NCBI RefSeq assembly: GCF_015712065.1 | Contig: NZ_JACFYZ010000008.1 | Coordinates: forward strand, 62,001-126,000 | Direction: 5' to 3' | DNA: 64,000 nt | From: Ectopseudomonas chengduensis | GTDB lineage: Bacteria > Pseudomonadota > Gammaproteobacteria > Pseudomonadales > Pseudomonadaceae | Shown here: in pieces, positions 46,879 to 54,779 of the stretch | How the letters are laid out: each line of letters begins with the position of its first letter | Numbering within the stretch: the first letter of the stretch is position 1 | Translations under genes and position numbers: made by a program | Notes under the pieces: generated by a model | Databases searched by the model: none | The model's input: only the letters and a program-made list of their open reading frames with translations | Told to the model about the DNA's origin: nothing

Positions 46879-47298
46879 TTAATCATCCGCAATCAGCCGC
46901 TTACCGAGGCTGACCGAGGCATCGATCTTGTAGCCAAGCCGTTCGTAGAAAGCCAATGCCGCGGCATTGGTATCGCGTACCTGCAGGCTGAGCTTGGGGC
47001 AGCCCAGGGCCAGCAACTGCTCTTCGATATACGCCATCAGCTGACGGGCCAGGCCCTGCTGGCGTTGCTCCGGGCACACCGCCAGGTAGTTGACCCAGCC
47101 GCGATGCCCCTCGTAGCTGGCCATGGCCGAGGCCACCAGCTTACCGTCGATCTCGCCTACCAGAAACAGCTCGGGCTGCACCTTCAGCTTGCGCTGGATG
47201 TCCTTGTGCGGATCGTTCCACGGGCGGGTCAGGTCGCAGCGTTGCCAGAGATCGACGACGGCGGCTTCGTCAGCGAGCCGGAAGGGGCGGATGTGCAT
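46879..47298 (-). CDS. ypeA: GNAT acetyltransferase YpeA
   Basis: 139 residues. GNAT fold: MHIRPFRLADEAAVVDLWQRC, the acetyl-CoA pyrophosphate loop in VCPEQRQQGLARQLM (Q/RxxGxG/A), and LGCPKLSLQVRDTNAAALAFYERLGY. Annotated YpeA in E. coli; acceptor substrate unknown. The ATG at 47298 begins with MHIR; a longer in-frame extension to 47334 lacks conservation by eye. Sits between nahK and erbR, both of the ethanol-oxidation regulatory set, but with no obvious functional link to it. Confidence 0.9.
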   Translation of the reverse strand: MHIRPFRLADEAAVVDLWQRCDLTRPWNDPHKDIQRKLKVQPELFLVGEIDGKLVASAMASYEGHRGWVNYLAVCPEQRQQGLARQLMAYIEEQLLALGCPKLSLQVRDTNAAALAFYERLGYKIDASVSLGKRLIADD

Positions 47299-47366
47299 GG
47301 TGGACTCCAATCGGTGAGGCCGCCGTTTTAGCACGGCTTGATGACGGGAGTCAGGACAACCTCGTC

Positions 47367-47436
47367 CGTCACTCCCGCGAAGGCGGGAGCCCAGGTGCTT
47401 CTCGGGTTCTGGCTTCCCGCCTGCGCGGGAATGACA
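47367..47436. repeat. Dispersed inverted repeat (CGTCACTCCCGCGAAGGCGGGA)
   Basis: CACTCCCGCGAAGGCGGGAG and TTCCCGCCTGCGCGGGAATGA: two palindromes, same family as at 154-218. Confidence 0.7.
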
Positions 47437-47452
47437 GTTAACCTATCGGGAG

Positions 47453-48118
47453 CTAGCGCCGCAGGTAGGAGGCGAAATCGATATCGCCGGCCGAGAGGAT
47501 CGCCTGCACGCGGTTATGCACGCCCAGCTTGCGCAGGATGGCCGAGACGTGGGCTTTGACCGTGGTTTCGGCGATATCCAGGCTGTAGGCGATCTGCTTG
47601 TTCGATTCGCCCTTGGTCATACGCTCGAGCACCAGCAGTTGCTTGCGCGTCAGCGCCTGCAGCAGCTCCGGGGCGATGCTGTGGTTGTCGTGGTGATGCC
47701 GTGAACTGCCGCTTTTCTGCGAACGGATGATGTCCGGCGGCAAGTAGACGTTGCCGTCGAGAATCTGCGCGATTGCGTCGGTCATCTGCGCCCGTGGCGA
47801 GGACTTGGTGATGAAGCCCACCGCGCCATAGGTGATGGCCTGCAGCACGATCTGCTTGTCCTGCTCGGCCGAGACGATCACCACCGGGATGGTTGGTGCC
47901 TCGTTGCGCAGGTTCATCAGTCCGCCCAGACCATGCATGCCGGGCATGTTCAGGTCGAGCAGGATCAGGTCCAGGTCGTCGTGGCTCTGGGTCAGCTCCA
48001 GGGCGCTGTCCAGATCGGCGGTTTCCATGATCTCGCTGCCGGGAAACCCGTCGGCGATGACGTTATGGATGGCTTCACGAAACAGCGGATGGTCGTCGGC
48101 AATCAGAATCTTGTACAT
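47453..48118 (-). CDS. erbR: NarL-type response regulator ErbR (AgmR)
   Basis: 221 residues. Receiver (MYKILIADDHPLFREA; phosphoacceptor Asp in LILLDLNMPGMHG; Lys in FITKSSPR) and a LuxR helix-turn-helix (LTRKQLLVLERMTKGESNKQIAYSLDIAETTVKAHVSAIL). A histidine-rich linker, SSRHHHDNHS, lies between the two domains. The PAO1 orthologue PA1978 (ErbR/AgmR) activates PQQ and ethanol oxidation genes, fitting this neighbourhood. Its likely kinase is not adjacent. Upstream gene on the same strand is the CXXCW gene, only 23 bases away, so the pair may be cotranscribed. Confidence 0.92.
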   Translation of the reverse strand: MYKILIADDHPLFREAIHNVIADGFPGSEIMETADLDSALELTQSHDDLDLILLDLNMPGMHGLGGLMNLRNEAPTIPVVIVSAEQDKQIVLQAITYGAVGFITKSSPRAQMTDAIAQILDGNVYLPPDIIRSQKSGSSRHHHDNHSIAPELLQALTRKQLLVLERMTKGESNKQIAYSLDIAETTVKAHVSAILRKLGVHNRVQAILSAGDIDFASYLRR

Positions 48119-48141
48119 GGCCTTGCACCTCGTTGTTGTGA

Positions 48142-48717
48142 TTATGGTGTGGCGGTGGGCGTGAGGAAAGCAGCAGGCAGTTCGGCGGGTTGCGCGGGCA
48201 CCAGGGGAAGGCCGGCCTGTTCCCAGGCATCGACGCCGTCACGGTACCAGTAGAGCTGGCGATAGCCCATGGCATGGGCGCGACGCGCGGCGTTCCAGCT
48301 CAGCCAGCAATCGGAGCGGCAGTAGAATACGAAGGGTTGGCGCACGTCGCCACGGCTCTGCTGGTGCAGGTAGTGGGTGAAGTAGCGCTGCCATTGTGGG
48401 GCCAGGTTACCGTCGCCAGCGTTGGCCAGCCACAGACTGCCGGGCAGGTTGGCGTGGGGGGTATCTTCAACGAAGCGATCCTGTATGAAAGGGCGGCGGT
48501 AGACGTCGATCAGGCGGGTGTCCGGGCGCTCGGCAAGGAGTTTCTGCAGGGCGGGAGTATCGACGATCTGTACGCCTTCCAGACTGGACGGTGTCGGGCT
48601 GCGGTACTGGCTGCTGCGATAGCCGTCGGCATCGAACAGCTCTTCGGCACGCACGACGCAGACCAGCAGCAGGGAGGCGAGCATCAAGCCTGCTTGCACG
48701 GGCAGACGGTACTTCAT
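48142..48717 (-). CDS. PQQ-dependent-catabolism-associated CXXCW motif protein
   Basis: 191 residues. Signal peptide (about 24, ends VRAEEL) directs it to the periplasm. The rhodanese-like core has LIDVYRRPF and FVFYCRSDCWLSWNAARRA, where CRSDCW is the CXXCW signature of this family. It is found only in genomes with quinoprotein alcohol dehydrogenases; the exact reaction is unknown, perhaps sulfur or redox handling in the periplasm. The frame stays open far upstream to 50040 through antisense DNA, rejected. One copy of the 18-bp shared element lies 80 bases upstream. Confidence 0.9.
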   Translation of the reverse strand: MKYRLPVQAGLMLASLLLVCVVRAEELFDADGYRSSQYRSPTPSSLEGVQIVDTPALQKLLAERPDTRLIDVYRRPFIQDRFVEDTPHANLPGSLWLANAGDGNLAPQWQRYFTHYLHQQSRGDVRQPFVFYCRSDCWLSWNAARRAHAMGYRQLYWYRDGVDAWEQAGLPLVPAQPAELPAAFLTPTATP

Positions 48718-48796
48718 GGCAAGGTCTCTACTTATTGTTGTGCCGGTATTACAGGCCATGGTCGCAGGCTTGGGAATTCTACGTTGGAGAGGAAAA

Positions 48797-48814
48797 CCAG
48801 TACCAAAGTAGTAG
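48797..48814 (-). promoter_or_regulatory. Shared 18-bp element, copy 1 (candidate ErbR or EraR operator)
   Basis: Minus strand CTACTACTTTGGTACTGG, 80 bases upstream of the CXXCW gene. It matches copies at 53079-53096, 54246-54263 and 63254-63271. A TAGAAT-like box follows on the minus strand about 19 bases later. Confidence 0.5.
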
Positions 48815-48841
48815 AAGAGGTCGGTTCGCCTTGCATGCAAT

Positions 48842-49109
48842 GTAGGGCGTACTCGCGAAGCAGTACGCCATCGAATTCGTGAGTCTACGAAGACGGCGGA
48901 CTGTTCGCTTCGCTCCGAGCGGTCGGCGTCCCGATCCGCCCTACGGGTTTTAACCCGCCTTGCGCAGCGCGGCATGTTGATTGCTCCCACGCTCCGCGTG
49001 GGAGCAGATGGCATGGCGCTCTGCGCCCGAGCTGACTGACGACAGGTTTGACAGCGGACGCGAAGCGTCCTGGGATGCATTCCCACGCGGAGCGTGGGAA
49101 CGATCATGT
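48842..49109. repeat. REP cluster and duplicated permease 3' end
   Basis: GTAGGGCGTACTCGCG and CCGATCCGCCCTACGG arms at 48842-48944; then at 48950-48979 a second, decayed copy of the last nine codons and stop of the permease gene; then CCCACGCTCCGCGTGGG and CCCACGCGGAGCGTGGG palindromes up to 49109. No other gene is seen. Confidence 0.65.
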
Positions 49110-49901
49110 TCAGCCCGCCTTGCGTAGCGCCGCGTGTTGCGGGTTGAAGCTGGCAATGGCGAGCAGCGTCAGTAATACCGTCAGGCCGGTGCAGATCAGC
49201 AACGCCTCGACATGCAGGCGCAGGTACAGCGCGTTTCGCACCAGCTCCACGGCGTGGGTGAAGGGGTTGACCGCGCACAGCCAGTACAGCCATTCGCTGG
49301 ACTCGCGCATCTTCCACAGCGGGTACAACGCCGACGACAGGAAGAACATGGGGAAGATGACGAAATTCATCACCCCGGCGAAGTTCTCCAGCTGGCGGAT
49401 GCCGTTGGACAGCAACAGACCCAGGGCGCTGAGCAGCAGCGCCACCAGCAACAGCGCCGACAGTGCGGCGAGCAGGCCCCATGCCGGCGGTTGCACGCCG
49501 TAGACCCAGGCGATGGCGAGAAAGGCATAGACCTGCAGCAGCGAGATCAGCGCGGTGGCCAGCAGCTTGGCCACCAGCAGGAAGGCGCGCGGCAGCGGGC
49601 TGGTGAGCAGTACGCGCATGCTGCCCATCTCGCGGTCGTAGACCATCGACAGCGAGCCCTGCATGCCGTTGAACAACAGGATCATGCAGGCCAGGCCCGG
49701 CACGATGTAGGTGTCGTAGGTGATGTAGGTGTCGTACGGCTCGATGATGGCGATGCCCAGCGCGGCGCGAAAGCCGGCGGCGAACACCAGCAACCACAGC
49801 AGCGGGCGCACCAGGGCGCTGAGAAAGCGCGAGCGCTGCAGGACGAAGCGCAGCCATTCGCGCAGGACGATGCCGCGCAGGCATTCCCAGTAGGCGGTCA
49901 T
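49110..49901 (-). CDS. ABC permease of the quinoprotein-associated system
   Basis: 263 residues, six membrane helices, ABC-2 type. Characteristic pieces are LREWLRFVLQRSRFLSALVRPLLWLLVFAAGFRAALGI, YIVPGLACMILLFNGMQGSLSMVYDREMGSMRVLLTSPLPR and NFVIFPMFFLSSALYPLWKM. It belongs to the permease subfamily linked with PQQ alcohol dehydrogenases. It overlaps the ATPase gene by four bases (ATGA). Residues YDTYITYDTYI come from an 18-bp tandem duplication (49704-49739). Substrate not known; TIGR models call it an alcohol ABC transporter only by context. Confidence 0.9.
   Translation of the reverse strand: MTAYWECLRGIVLREWLRFVLQRSRFLSALVRPLLWLLVFAAGFRAALGIAIIEPYDTYITYDTYIVPGLACMILLFNGMQGSLSMVYDREMGSMRVLLTSPLPRAFLLVAKLLATALISLLQVYAFLAIAWVYGVQPPAWGLLAALSALLLVALLLSALGLLLSNGIRQLENFAGVMNFVIFPMFFLSSALYPLWKMRESSEWLYWLCAVNPFTHAVELVRNALYLRLHVEALLICTGLTVLLTLLAIASFNPQHAALRKAG
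49704..49739. repeat. 18-bp tandem duplication inside the permease gene
   Basis: GATGTAGGTGTCGTAGGT repeated with one or two changes (second copy ends CGTACGG). It codes TYDTYI twice and keeps the frame. Confidence 0.6.
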
Positions 49902-50758
49902 GGTTGCGGCTCCTTTGTGGAATCTGTGGGTGGTGTGGACTGAGTGGGAGGGGCTTTAGCCGCGATACCCTCGATATTGGAAATCTCGCGGCTGAAGCCC
50001 CTCCCACAACTGGGCCGCAGCGCCTCGCGCACATGGCCACGGCCCAGCGCCTCGTCGCCGGTCAGGCGGGCGAAACTGATGGCCAGCTCGTCGCCGAACT
50101 GGCTGGCCTTGCCCCAGGCCACGCGCTCGCCACGATGCAGGATCAGCAGATCGTCGCTGGGCTCGATCTCGTCCAGCAGGTGGGTCGTCCACAGCACGCA
50201 CAACCCCTGCTCGCGGCACAGGTTGCGCACATGTCGGCCCAGCGCCAGGCGGCTGGCTGGGTCGAGCCCGGCGCTGGCTTCGTCGAGCAGCAGCAGGCGC
50301 GGCTGGTGGAGCAGGGCGCGGGCAATTTCCACGCGGCGGCGGTGGCCGCCGTTGAGCGTGCGGACCTTGTCGTGACGACGTTCGGCGAGGTCCTGGCGCA
50401 ACAGTTCCTCGTCGATGCGCGCCTGCGCCTCGCGGCGCGGCATGCCGTGCATCGCGGCGTGGTAGGCGAGGTTTTGCTGCACCGACAGGTCGAGATCCAG
50501 CGTACTCTGCTGGAACACCACGCCCAACTGGCGCAGCGCTTGGCGCGGCTGCTCGCGCAGGCTATGGCCGAAGATGCGGATGTCGCCCTGCTGCAGGTCG
50601 TACAGGCGAGTGAGCAGGGCGATCAGCGTGGACTTGCCGGCGCCGTTGGGGCCGAGCAGGGCTCCGAATCGTCCCGGCGCCAGCTCGAAAGCCAGGTCAT
50701 TGAGCGCCTGACGCGCGCCATAGGCGAAACCGACGCCGCTCACCTCCAAGGCGTTCAT
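49898..50758 (-). CDS. ABC ATP-binding protein of the quinoprotein-associated system
   Basis: 286 residues. Walker A GPNGAGKST (about 38-46), signature LNGGHRRRVEIA in place of LSGGQ, Walker B LLLLDEAS and switch His in TTHLLDEI. The signature variant appears typical of this PQQ-linked subfamily. The family usually ends near residue 236; here about 50 extra residues follow, and the stretch GRGFSREISNIEGIAAKAPPT is coded by a REP element (49944-50007). It overlaps the permease by four bases and the YVTN gene by four bases, so all three are translationally coupled. Confidence 0.88.
   Translation of the reverse strand: MNALEVSGVGFAYGARQALNDLAFELAPGRFGALLGPNGAGKSTLIALLTRLYDLQQGDIRIFGHSLREQPRQALRQLGVVFQQSTLDLDLSVQQNLAYHAAMHGMPRREAQARIDEELLRQDLAERRHDKVRTLNGGHRRRVEIARALLHQPRLLLLDEASAGLDPASRLALGRHVRNLCREQGLCVLWTTHLLDEIEPSDDLLILHRGERVAWGKASQFGDELAISFARLTGDEALGRGHVREALRPSCGRGFSREISNIEGIAAKAPPTQSTPPTDSTKEPQP
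49944..50007. repeat. REP element lying inside the ATPase coding region
   Basis: GTGGGAGGGGCTTTAGCCGCG and CGCGGCTGAAGCCCCTCCCAC are inverted arms, the same family as at 20191-20291, 51765-51811 and 60344-60416. Confidence 0.85.
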
Positions 50759-51720
50759 GGCGTCACCACCACGCCCCAGGGGTAGCGACCGACCTTGATC
50801 GATTTGGTCACCTTGAGGCTGTCGACATCGATTACCGATACGTCGCCGCTGACGCCGTTGGTGGTCAGCAGGCGCTTCTGATCCGGGGTGAGCGCCAGGT
50901 GCCAGACGCGCCGGCCCACCAGCAGGTAGTCGAGAATCTCGTAGGTCTTGGCGTCCACCACCGCCACATGGTTGGCCGGGCCGAGAGCGACGAAGGCGTA
51001 CTTGCCGTCGTCGGTGAGCTTGACTCCGACCGGCTGCACCTTGTCCGGGTGCACGCCCTTGATCTCGAAGCGCAGCACCTTGAGGATCTCGCGCGAGTCG
51101 ACGTCCATCACCGTGACCGTGCCGCCGATCTCGGCCGAGGCCCACAGACGTTTGCCGTCCTTGTCGAATTCGACGTGACGCGGGCGCTGGTCGACCAGGG
51201 TGTTGTCCACCAGTTGATTGGTGCTGGTATCGATCCAGTGCAGCATGTTGGTGGTTTCGCTGGTGTTGACCGCCCATTTGCCGTCCGGGCTCACCGCCAT
51301 GCCTTCGGGCTCCACGCCGACTTCGATCTGTGCCAGCACCTCGTCGCTCTGGGTGTCGACCACGGTGACCAGGGCATCGTCTTCGTTGGAGATGTACAGC
51401 CAGCGGTCGTTGGGATGCAGGGCGAACTGCTCGGGGTCGGCGCCGGAGGGCAGCTCCTTGATGATCTTGCGCGTGGCCAGGTCCATCACCTGCACGCGGT
51501 CCGAGTCGCTGGCGCAGATGTACAAGAGCTTGTTGTCGGAAGACAGCAGCAGCCCACGCGGGCGCATGCCAACGTCGAGTGTAGCGGTGACTTCGAGGCT
51601 GTCGAGGTCGATGACGCTGATGCTGTCATCCTTCTCGTTGGACACGTAGGCAGTGGCGGCTAAGGCCGAGTGGCAAGCCAGGCTGAAGGCGACGGCACAG
51701 GCGAGACGGGTCAGGTGCAT
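50755..51720 (-). CDS. YVTN beta-propeller protein of the quinoprotein-associated ABC system
   Basis: 321 residues. Signal peptide ends ALAATAY (about 21). Seven YVTN-type repeats, each with a variant of YVSNEKDDSISVIDLDSLEV, AFHP/ALHPND and VSPDGK, form a seven-bladed propeller expected in the periplasm. The last strand is GRYPWGVVVTP. Such proteins accompany PQQ dehydrogenases and ABC genes; the role may be docking or sensing but is unknown. Overlaps the ATPase start by four bases. Upstream is the substrate-binding protein, 96 bases away with a REP between. Confidence 0.92.
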   Translation of the reverse strand: MHLTRLACAVAFSLACHSALAATAYVSNEKDDSISVIDLDSLEVTATLDVGMRPRGLLLSSDNKLLYICASDSDRVQVMDLATRKIIKELPSGADPEQFALHPNDRWLYISNEDDALVTVVDTQSDEVLAQIEVGVEPEGMAVSPDGKWAVNTSETTNMLHWIDTSTNQLVDNTLVDQRPRHVEFDKDGKRLWASAEIGGTVTVMDVDSREILKVLRFEIKGVHPDKVQPVGVKLTDDGKYAFVALGPANHVAVVDAKTYEILDYLLVGRRVWHLALTPDQKRLLTTNGVSGDVSVIDVDSLKVTKSIKVGRYPWGVVVTP

Positions 51721-51764
51721 GGGGTTGATCCTCTTGTTGTAGTTGTTGGTAGCCGTTGCTTTTT

Positions 51765-51811
51765 GTGGGAGGGGCTTTAGCCGCGACAGTCGCCGCTAAA
51801 GCGCCTCCCAC
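51765..51811. repeat. REP-like inverted repeat (GTGGGAGGGGCTTTAGC...)
   Basis: GTGGGAGGGGCTTTAGCCGCG and CGCCGCTAAAGCGCCTCCCAC inverted, between the YVTN gene and the substrate-binding gene. Confidence 0.8.
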
Positions 51812-51816
51812 AGATG

Positions 51817-53001
51817 CTATCCATGAGGCGTCCCCGCCAGATCACAGCTCACCTCAGGCCGGTCGTAGCCGAGGCTGTCCATTTCGTTACTGGGATGCAG
51901 AAAGCCATCCTGCGGCGAGGTGCTGACCAGGGCGCGCGGGTGCACTAGCGGAATCGGTTGGCGCAGCTCGCCGTTCCACGGCCGGAAGCTCAGCTTGCGG
52001 CCCTTGAAGCCGTCCAGCGGCAGTTGTTCGTTCAACAGCAGGTGGCGAATGCCCTGTGGCTCGGCGGTGCGCTGCTTGGTGATCGCCGTGGCCAAGCTGC
52101 GCACGGCCATCCAGGCGGCGAAGTCGCGGTCGTTCATCCAGCGCCCGGCCAGCTCTTCGAAGCGCTTCTGCAACTGCGCGGCGCCGAAGGTTTCTACCGT
52201 TTTGTGCCAGGCGGTCGGGGTCAGGCCCTGGGTGCCGGCCACCGGGCGAGGTAGCCAGGTGTTGTAGGGCAGGTATTCGCCGAAGTCGCCGCGCTCGTCT
52301 GCCACCAGCACCACGTCGTACTCGCCGGCCTGGGTAAACAGCGGCATCTCCGCCTGGGCGCTGCGCCGTTGGTCGTTGTCGAAGCTCCACGGCTTTTCGG
52401 CAACGATCTTGTGGCCGAAGCGTTTCGCGGCGCGCTTGAGCGCGGCGGCGTAGGCGATGTCGTCCTCGGTGTTGCCGGTCACCAGCAGCCAGCGTGTCCA
52501 TTTGCGCACGGCGAGGAACTGCGCCAGGGCGTCGGCCAGCATGGCGCGGCTGGGCAGGGTGTGCAGCACGTTGCCCAGGCATTGCTCGCGGCGCAGGCCG
52601 TCGTCGGCGCTGCCGGCGTTGAGCAGCAGGCTGTCCGGCAGGCGCTCGCTGAGCTGGCGCAGGGTATCGGCTGGGGCGTTGATCACGAACAGGCGGATGC
52701 CGGCTTGGTGCTGGCGCTCGGCCACGGCGAGCAGCTCGTCAGCCTGATCGCTTTCGGCGCTCTGCAGCTCGAACTGCTGCTTGAGGAAGCGCCCGGTGCT
52801 GTTGCTGTCGGCGATGGCCAGCTCGGCGCCACGACGCCCGGCGTCGAGTGGTTCGGGAATGACGTTGGACAGCAGCGGCCCGCGCGGCGGCAGGTGCGCC
52901 AGGTAGCCGATGCGCACCTGCAGTTCATCTGCTACCGCACTCGTCGCCAGGCCGAGCGCGGCAGTGAGGCAGAACAATAGATGGCAGCTGATCCGGTGCA
53001 T
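51817..53001 (-). CDS. Periplasmic ABC substrate-binding protein, quinoprotein-associated
   Basis: 394 residues. Signal peptide ends SAVADELQ (about 24). A type I periplasmic binding fold resembling branched-chain amino acid receptors: VRIGYLAHLPPRGPLLS at the N-terminus, GAELAIADSNSTGRFL, ADTLRQLSERLPDSLLLNAGSADDGLRREQC, and NDRDFAAWMAVRSLATAI. Members of this family are found beside PQQ dehydrogenases; the ligand is unknown. Only the ABC permease and ATPase downstream could use it, although the type I fold usually pairs with different permeases, an oddity of the system. The shared 18-bp element is 78 bases upstream. Confidence 0.9.
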   Translation of the reverse strand: MHRISCHLLFCLTAALGLATSAVADELQVRIGYLAHLPPRGPLLSNVIPEPLDAGRRGAELAIADSNSTGRFLKQQFELQSAESDQADELLAVAERQHQAGIRLFVINAPADTLRQLSERLPDSLLLNAGSADDGLRREQCLGNVLHTLPSRAMLADALAQFLAVRKWTRWLLVTGNTEDDIAYAAALKRAAKRFGHKIVAEKPWSFDNDQRRSAQAEMPLFTQAGEYDVVLVADERGDFGEYLPYNTWLPRPVAGTQGLTPTAWHKTVETFGAAQLQKRFEELAGRWMNDRDFAAWMAVRSLATAITKQRTAEPQGIRHLLLNEQLPLDGFKGRKLSFRPWNGELRQPIPLVHPRALVSTSPQDGFLHPSNEMDSLGYDRPEVSCDLAGTPHG

Positions 53002-53078
53002 GGGGCAACTCCTGCAGAGGTTGTCGCCAGCATAGGAAGCGTCGCCAGGTCGGGAAATATGCCCAAGGTAGCGCCGGC

Positions 53079-53096
53079 TTAGTACAAAGGTCGTAG
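53079..53096 (-). promoter_or_regulatory. Shared 18-bp element, copy 2
   Basis: Minus strand CTACGACCTTTGTACTAA, 78 bases upstream of the substrate-binding gene. It is followed on the minus strand by TTGGGCATATTTCCCG, similar to TTGGGCAGATTTCCCG after copy 3. Confidence 0.45.
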
Positions 53097-53122
53097 CTCT
53101 TCAGGGCCGTTCTTCAAGGCCT

Positions 53123-54079
53123 TCACTCGCCTTGTTGGCGGATATCCAGGCGCAGGCCATGGATGCTGGCCTTGCCGTCGCGGATGCGTAACTGGGCGTT
53201 TTCGCGAATTTCCAGCTGCTGTATCCGGTCGCCGCGTTTGAGCTTCTCCCGGATCAGCGAGAAGGCCAGGATAGTGCCGCCTGCGTTTATCAGTTCGGGC
53301 TCATTGCGCTGGTAGCTGTACTCGTCGGCCTGGGCAAAGGTCTGCTGCCAGAGCGTGCGCAGCTGCGCCTTGCTCAGATGCTGCCAGTTACGCTCGTGTG
53401 GCAGGCGCACCAGGATCTGCGCGTCATCGTCGATCAGCGTCACCAGTGCCGCGGCATCCTGGCGTTGGGCTGCCTGGTCGACCGTCGCGAGGGCCGCCAG
53501 TGCAGCGCGGCGTTCGTGCTCGGTCGGGGTGATGGCGGTGCGGCTGCCTTCGCGGCTGGCGAGAAACTGCTGGGCCTGCGGATGTTCTCCCTGCCTGGCC
53601 GCGGCCCGTATCCAGCTCAGCCCGACACTGTGCTTGCCTTGCTCGTACAGGCGTTCACCCAGCGTCCACTGCGCCTCGGCGTTGTCCTGTTCGGCAGCTC
53701 GTCGATACCACTGCGCCGCCTGGTCCGGGTCGGCCTCGGTGCCCAGCCCCAGGTCATGGGCGCGGGCCACCTCGTACATGCCGATGGCGTCACCCGCATC
53801 GGCGGCGCGCTGGTACCAGGCCAACGCCTGCTTGAGGTCGGCTGCGGTGCCCAGGCCGGCGGCGTACATGTTGCCGAGGTTGAGCATGCCCTGGCGGTTA
53901 CCGGCTTCGGCGAGCTGGCGATAGCGCTCGAAGGCCTCGTCGAAGTCGCCCATCTTGTATACCGCATAGGCGTCCAGCACCTGGATCATCTCGCGGGCGA
54001 TACGCGTCTGTTCGTCGTTGCCGGCACTCAGAGGCGTGCTCAGCAGTGTGCCCAGCAGCAGGCAGGCGAGATGACGCAT
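53123..54079 (-). CDS. Sel1-repeat secreted protein
   Basis: 318 residues. Signal peptide ends PLSAGNDE (about 21). Four to five Sel1-type repeats (about 35-175): YRQLAEAGNRQGMLNLGNMYAAGLGT, WYQRAADAGDAIGMYEVARAHDLGLGT and WYRRAAEQDNAEAQWTLGERLYEQG. The C-terminal part (about 190-315) looks like an SnoaL/NTF2-like domain, with ALVTLIDDDAQILVRLP and LIREKLKRGDRIQQLEI. Probably periplasmic with a binding or scaffold role in the PQQ system; no catalytic motif. An 18-bp shared element lies 167 bases upstream. Confidence 0.85.
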   Translation of the reverse strand: MRHLACLLLGTLLSTPLSAGNDEQTRIAREMIQVLDAYAVYKMGDFDEAFERYRQLAEAGNRQGMLNLGNMYAAGLGTAADLKQALAWYQRAADAGDAIGMYEVARAHDLGLGTEADPDQAAQWYRRAAEQDNAEAQWTLGERLYEQGKHSVGLSWIRAAARQGEHPQAQQFLASREGSRTAITPTEHERRAALAALATVDQAAQRQDAAALVTLIDDDAQILVRLPHERNWQHLSKAQLRTLWQQTFAQADEYSYQRNEPELINAGGTILAFSLIREKLKRGDRIQQLEIRENAQLRIRDGKASIHGLRLDIRQQGE

Positions 54080-54245
54080 GGCGGTACTCCAAGAGGGTGA
54101 AAGCGGTGAGTCAGGCTAACAAGCCGGGTACGTACGGTATTTAGTTCGATGGTGGCGGATGGATGCGCCGATGGTGGCGGGTAGAGCAGGGGCGATGGGC
54201 ATTGGGCCCGGATCTGGCGGGAAATCTGCCCAAAGTACCAGCCGC

Positions 54246-54263
54246 CCAGTACCAAGGTAGTAA
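54246..54263. promoter_or_regulatory. Shared 18-bp element, copy 3, between divergent genes
   Basis: Minus strand TTACTACCTTGGTACTGG. It lies between the Sel1 gene (minus) and the gene at 54329 (plus, 66 bases away), so it could serve either. GGGAAATCTGCCCAAAGTACC stands 10 to 25 bases to its left, close to the sequence beside copy 2. Confidence 0.5.
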
Positions 54264-54328
54264 CCCGGTGCGGGGCTTTACTTCCTAGCATGGCAGTCAA
54301 CGTCCAATAACAAGAACAGGTGAACGCC

Positions 54329-54766
54329 ATGCGTATTTTCAAGGCTCTGCTACTGCCGCTGTTGCTGATCATCAGCCTGCTCGGTGTCGATCAATTGCAC
54401 GCCGCCGGTGATATGACCCGCCGCCCGGTGGCATTGCCTGATCTGGTGCTGGGTAATGACGATAGCGACTACTTCATGTCGCAGACCGAATACCAGCTGG
54501 AAACCGGCCAGGCCTACCAGCTCAAGATCATCGCCAGTGGGCAGAAGGAATACGCCTTCCAGGCTCCGGAGTTCGCCACTTCCATCTACCTGCGCAAGGT
54601 CGAAGCGGGTGGTGTGGAGATCAAGGCGGTCACCCTCACTGAACTGGAGTTCGAAGAGGCTGGCGAGGCGGAGGTCTTCTTCCTGCCTGTCAAACCGGGC
54701 AAATACCGCTTCTACGCCAAAGGCCTGGAAGGCAAGGGCATGCTCGGTTACTTCGTCGTCAAATAG
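54329..54766 (+). CDS. Conserved hypothetical secreted protein of the ethanol-oxidation locus (PA1981-like)
   Basis: 145 residues. Signal peptide ends QLHAAGD (about 25). The mature part is beta-rich: YFMSQTEYQLETGQAYQLKIIASGQKEYAFQAPEFATSIYLRKVE, then ELEFEEAGEAEVFFLPVKPGKYRFYAKGLEGKGMLGYFVVK. This is a cupredoxin-like fold, but the usual His/Cys copper ligands are absent. The ATG at 54329 is preferred over a GTG three codons earlier. It precedes eraS by 13 bases and is probably cotranscribed with it. Confidence 0.8.
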   Translation: MRIFKALLLPLLLIISLLGVDQLHAAGDMTRRPVALPDLVLGNDDSDYFMSQTEYQLETGQAYQLKIIASGQKEYAFQAPEFATSIYLRKVEAGGVEIKAVTLTELEFEEAGEAEVFFLPVKPGKYRFYAKGLEGKGMLGYFVVK

Positions 54767-54779
54767 CGCGGCCAAGTAG

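Noticed and set aside
48142..50040. CXXCW gene as a 632-residue fusion
   Set aside because: The extension crosses REP elements and antisense DNA of the permease gene. The signal peptide begins at 48717.
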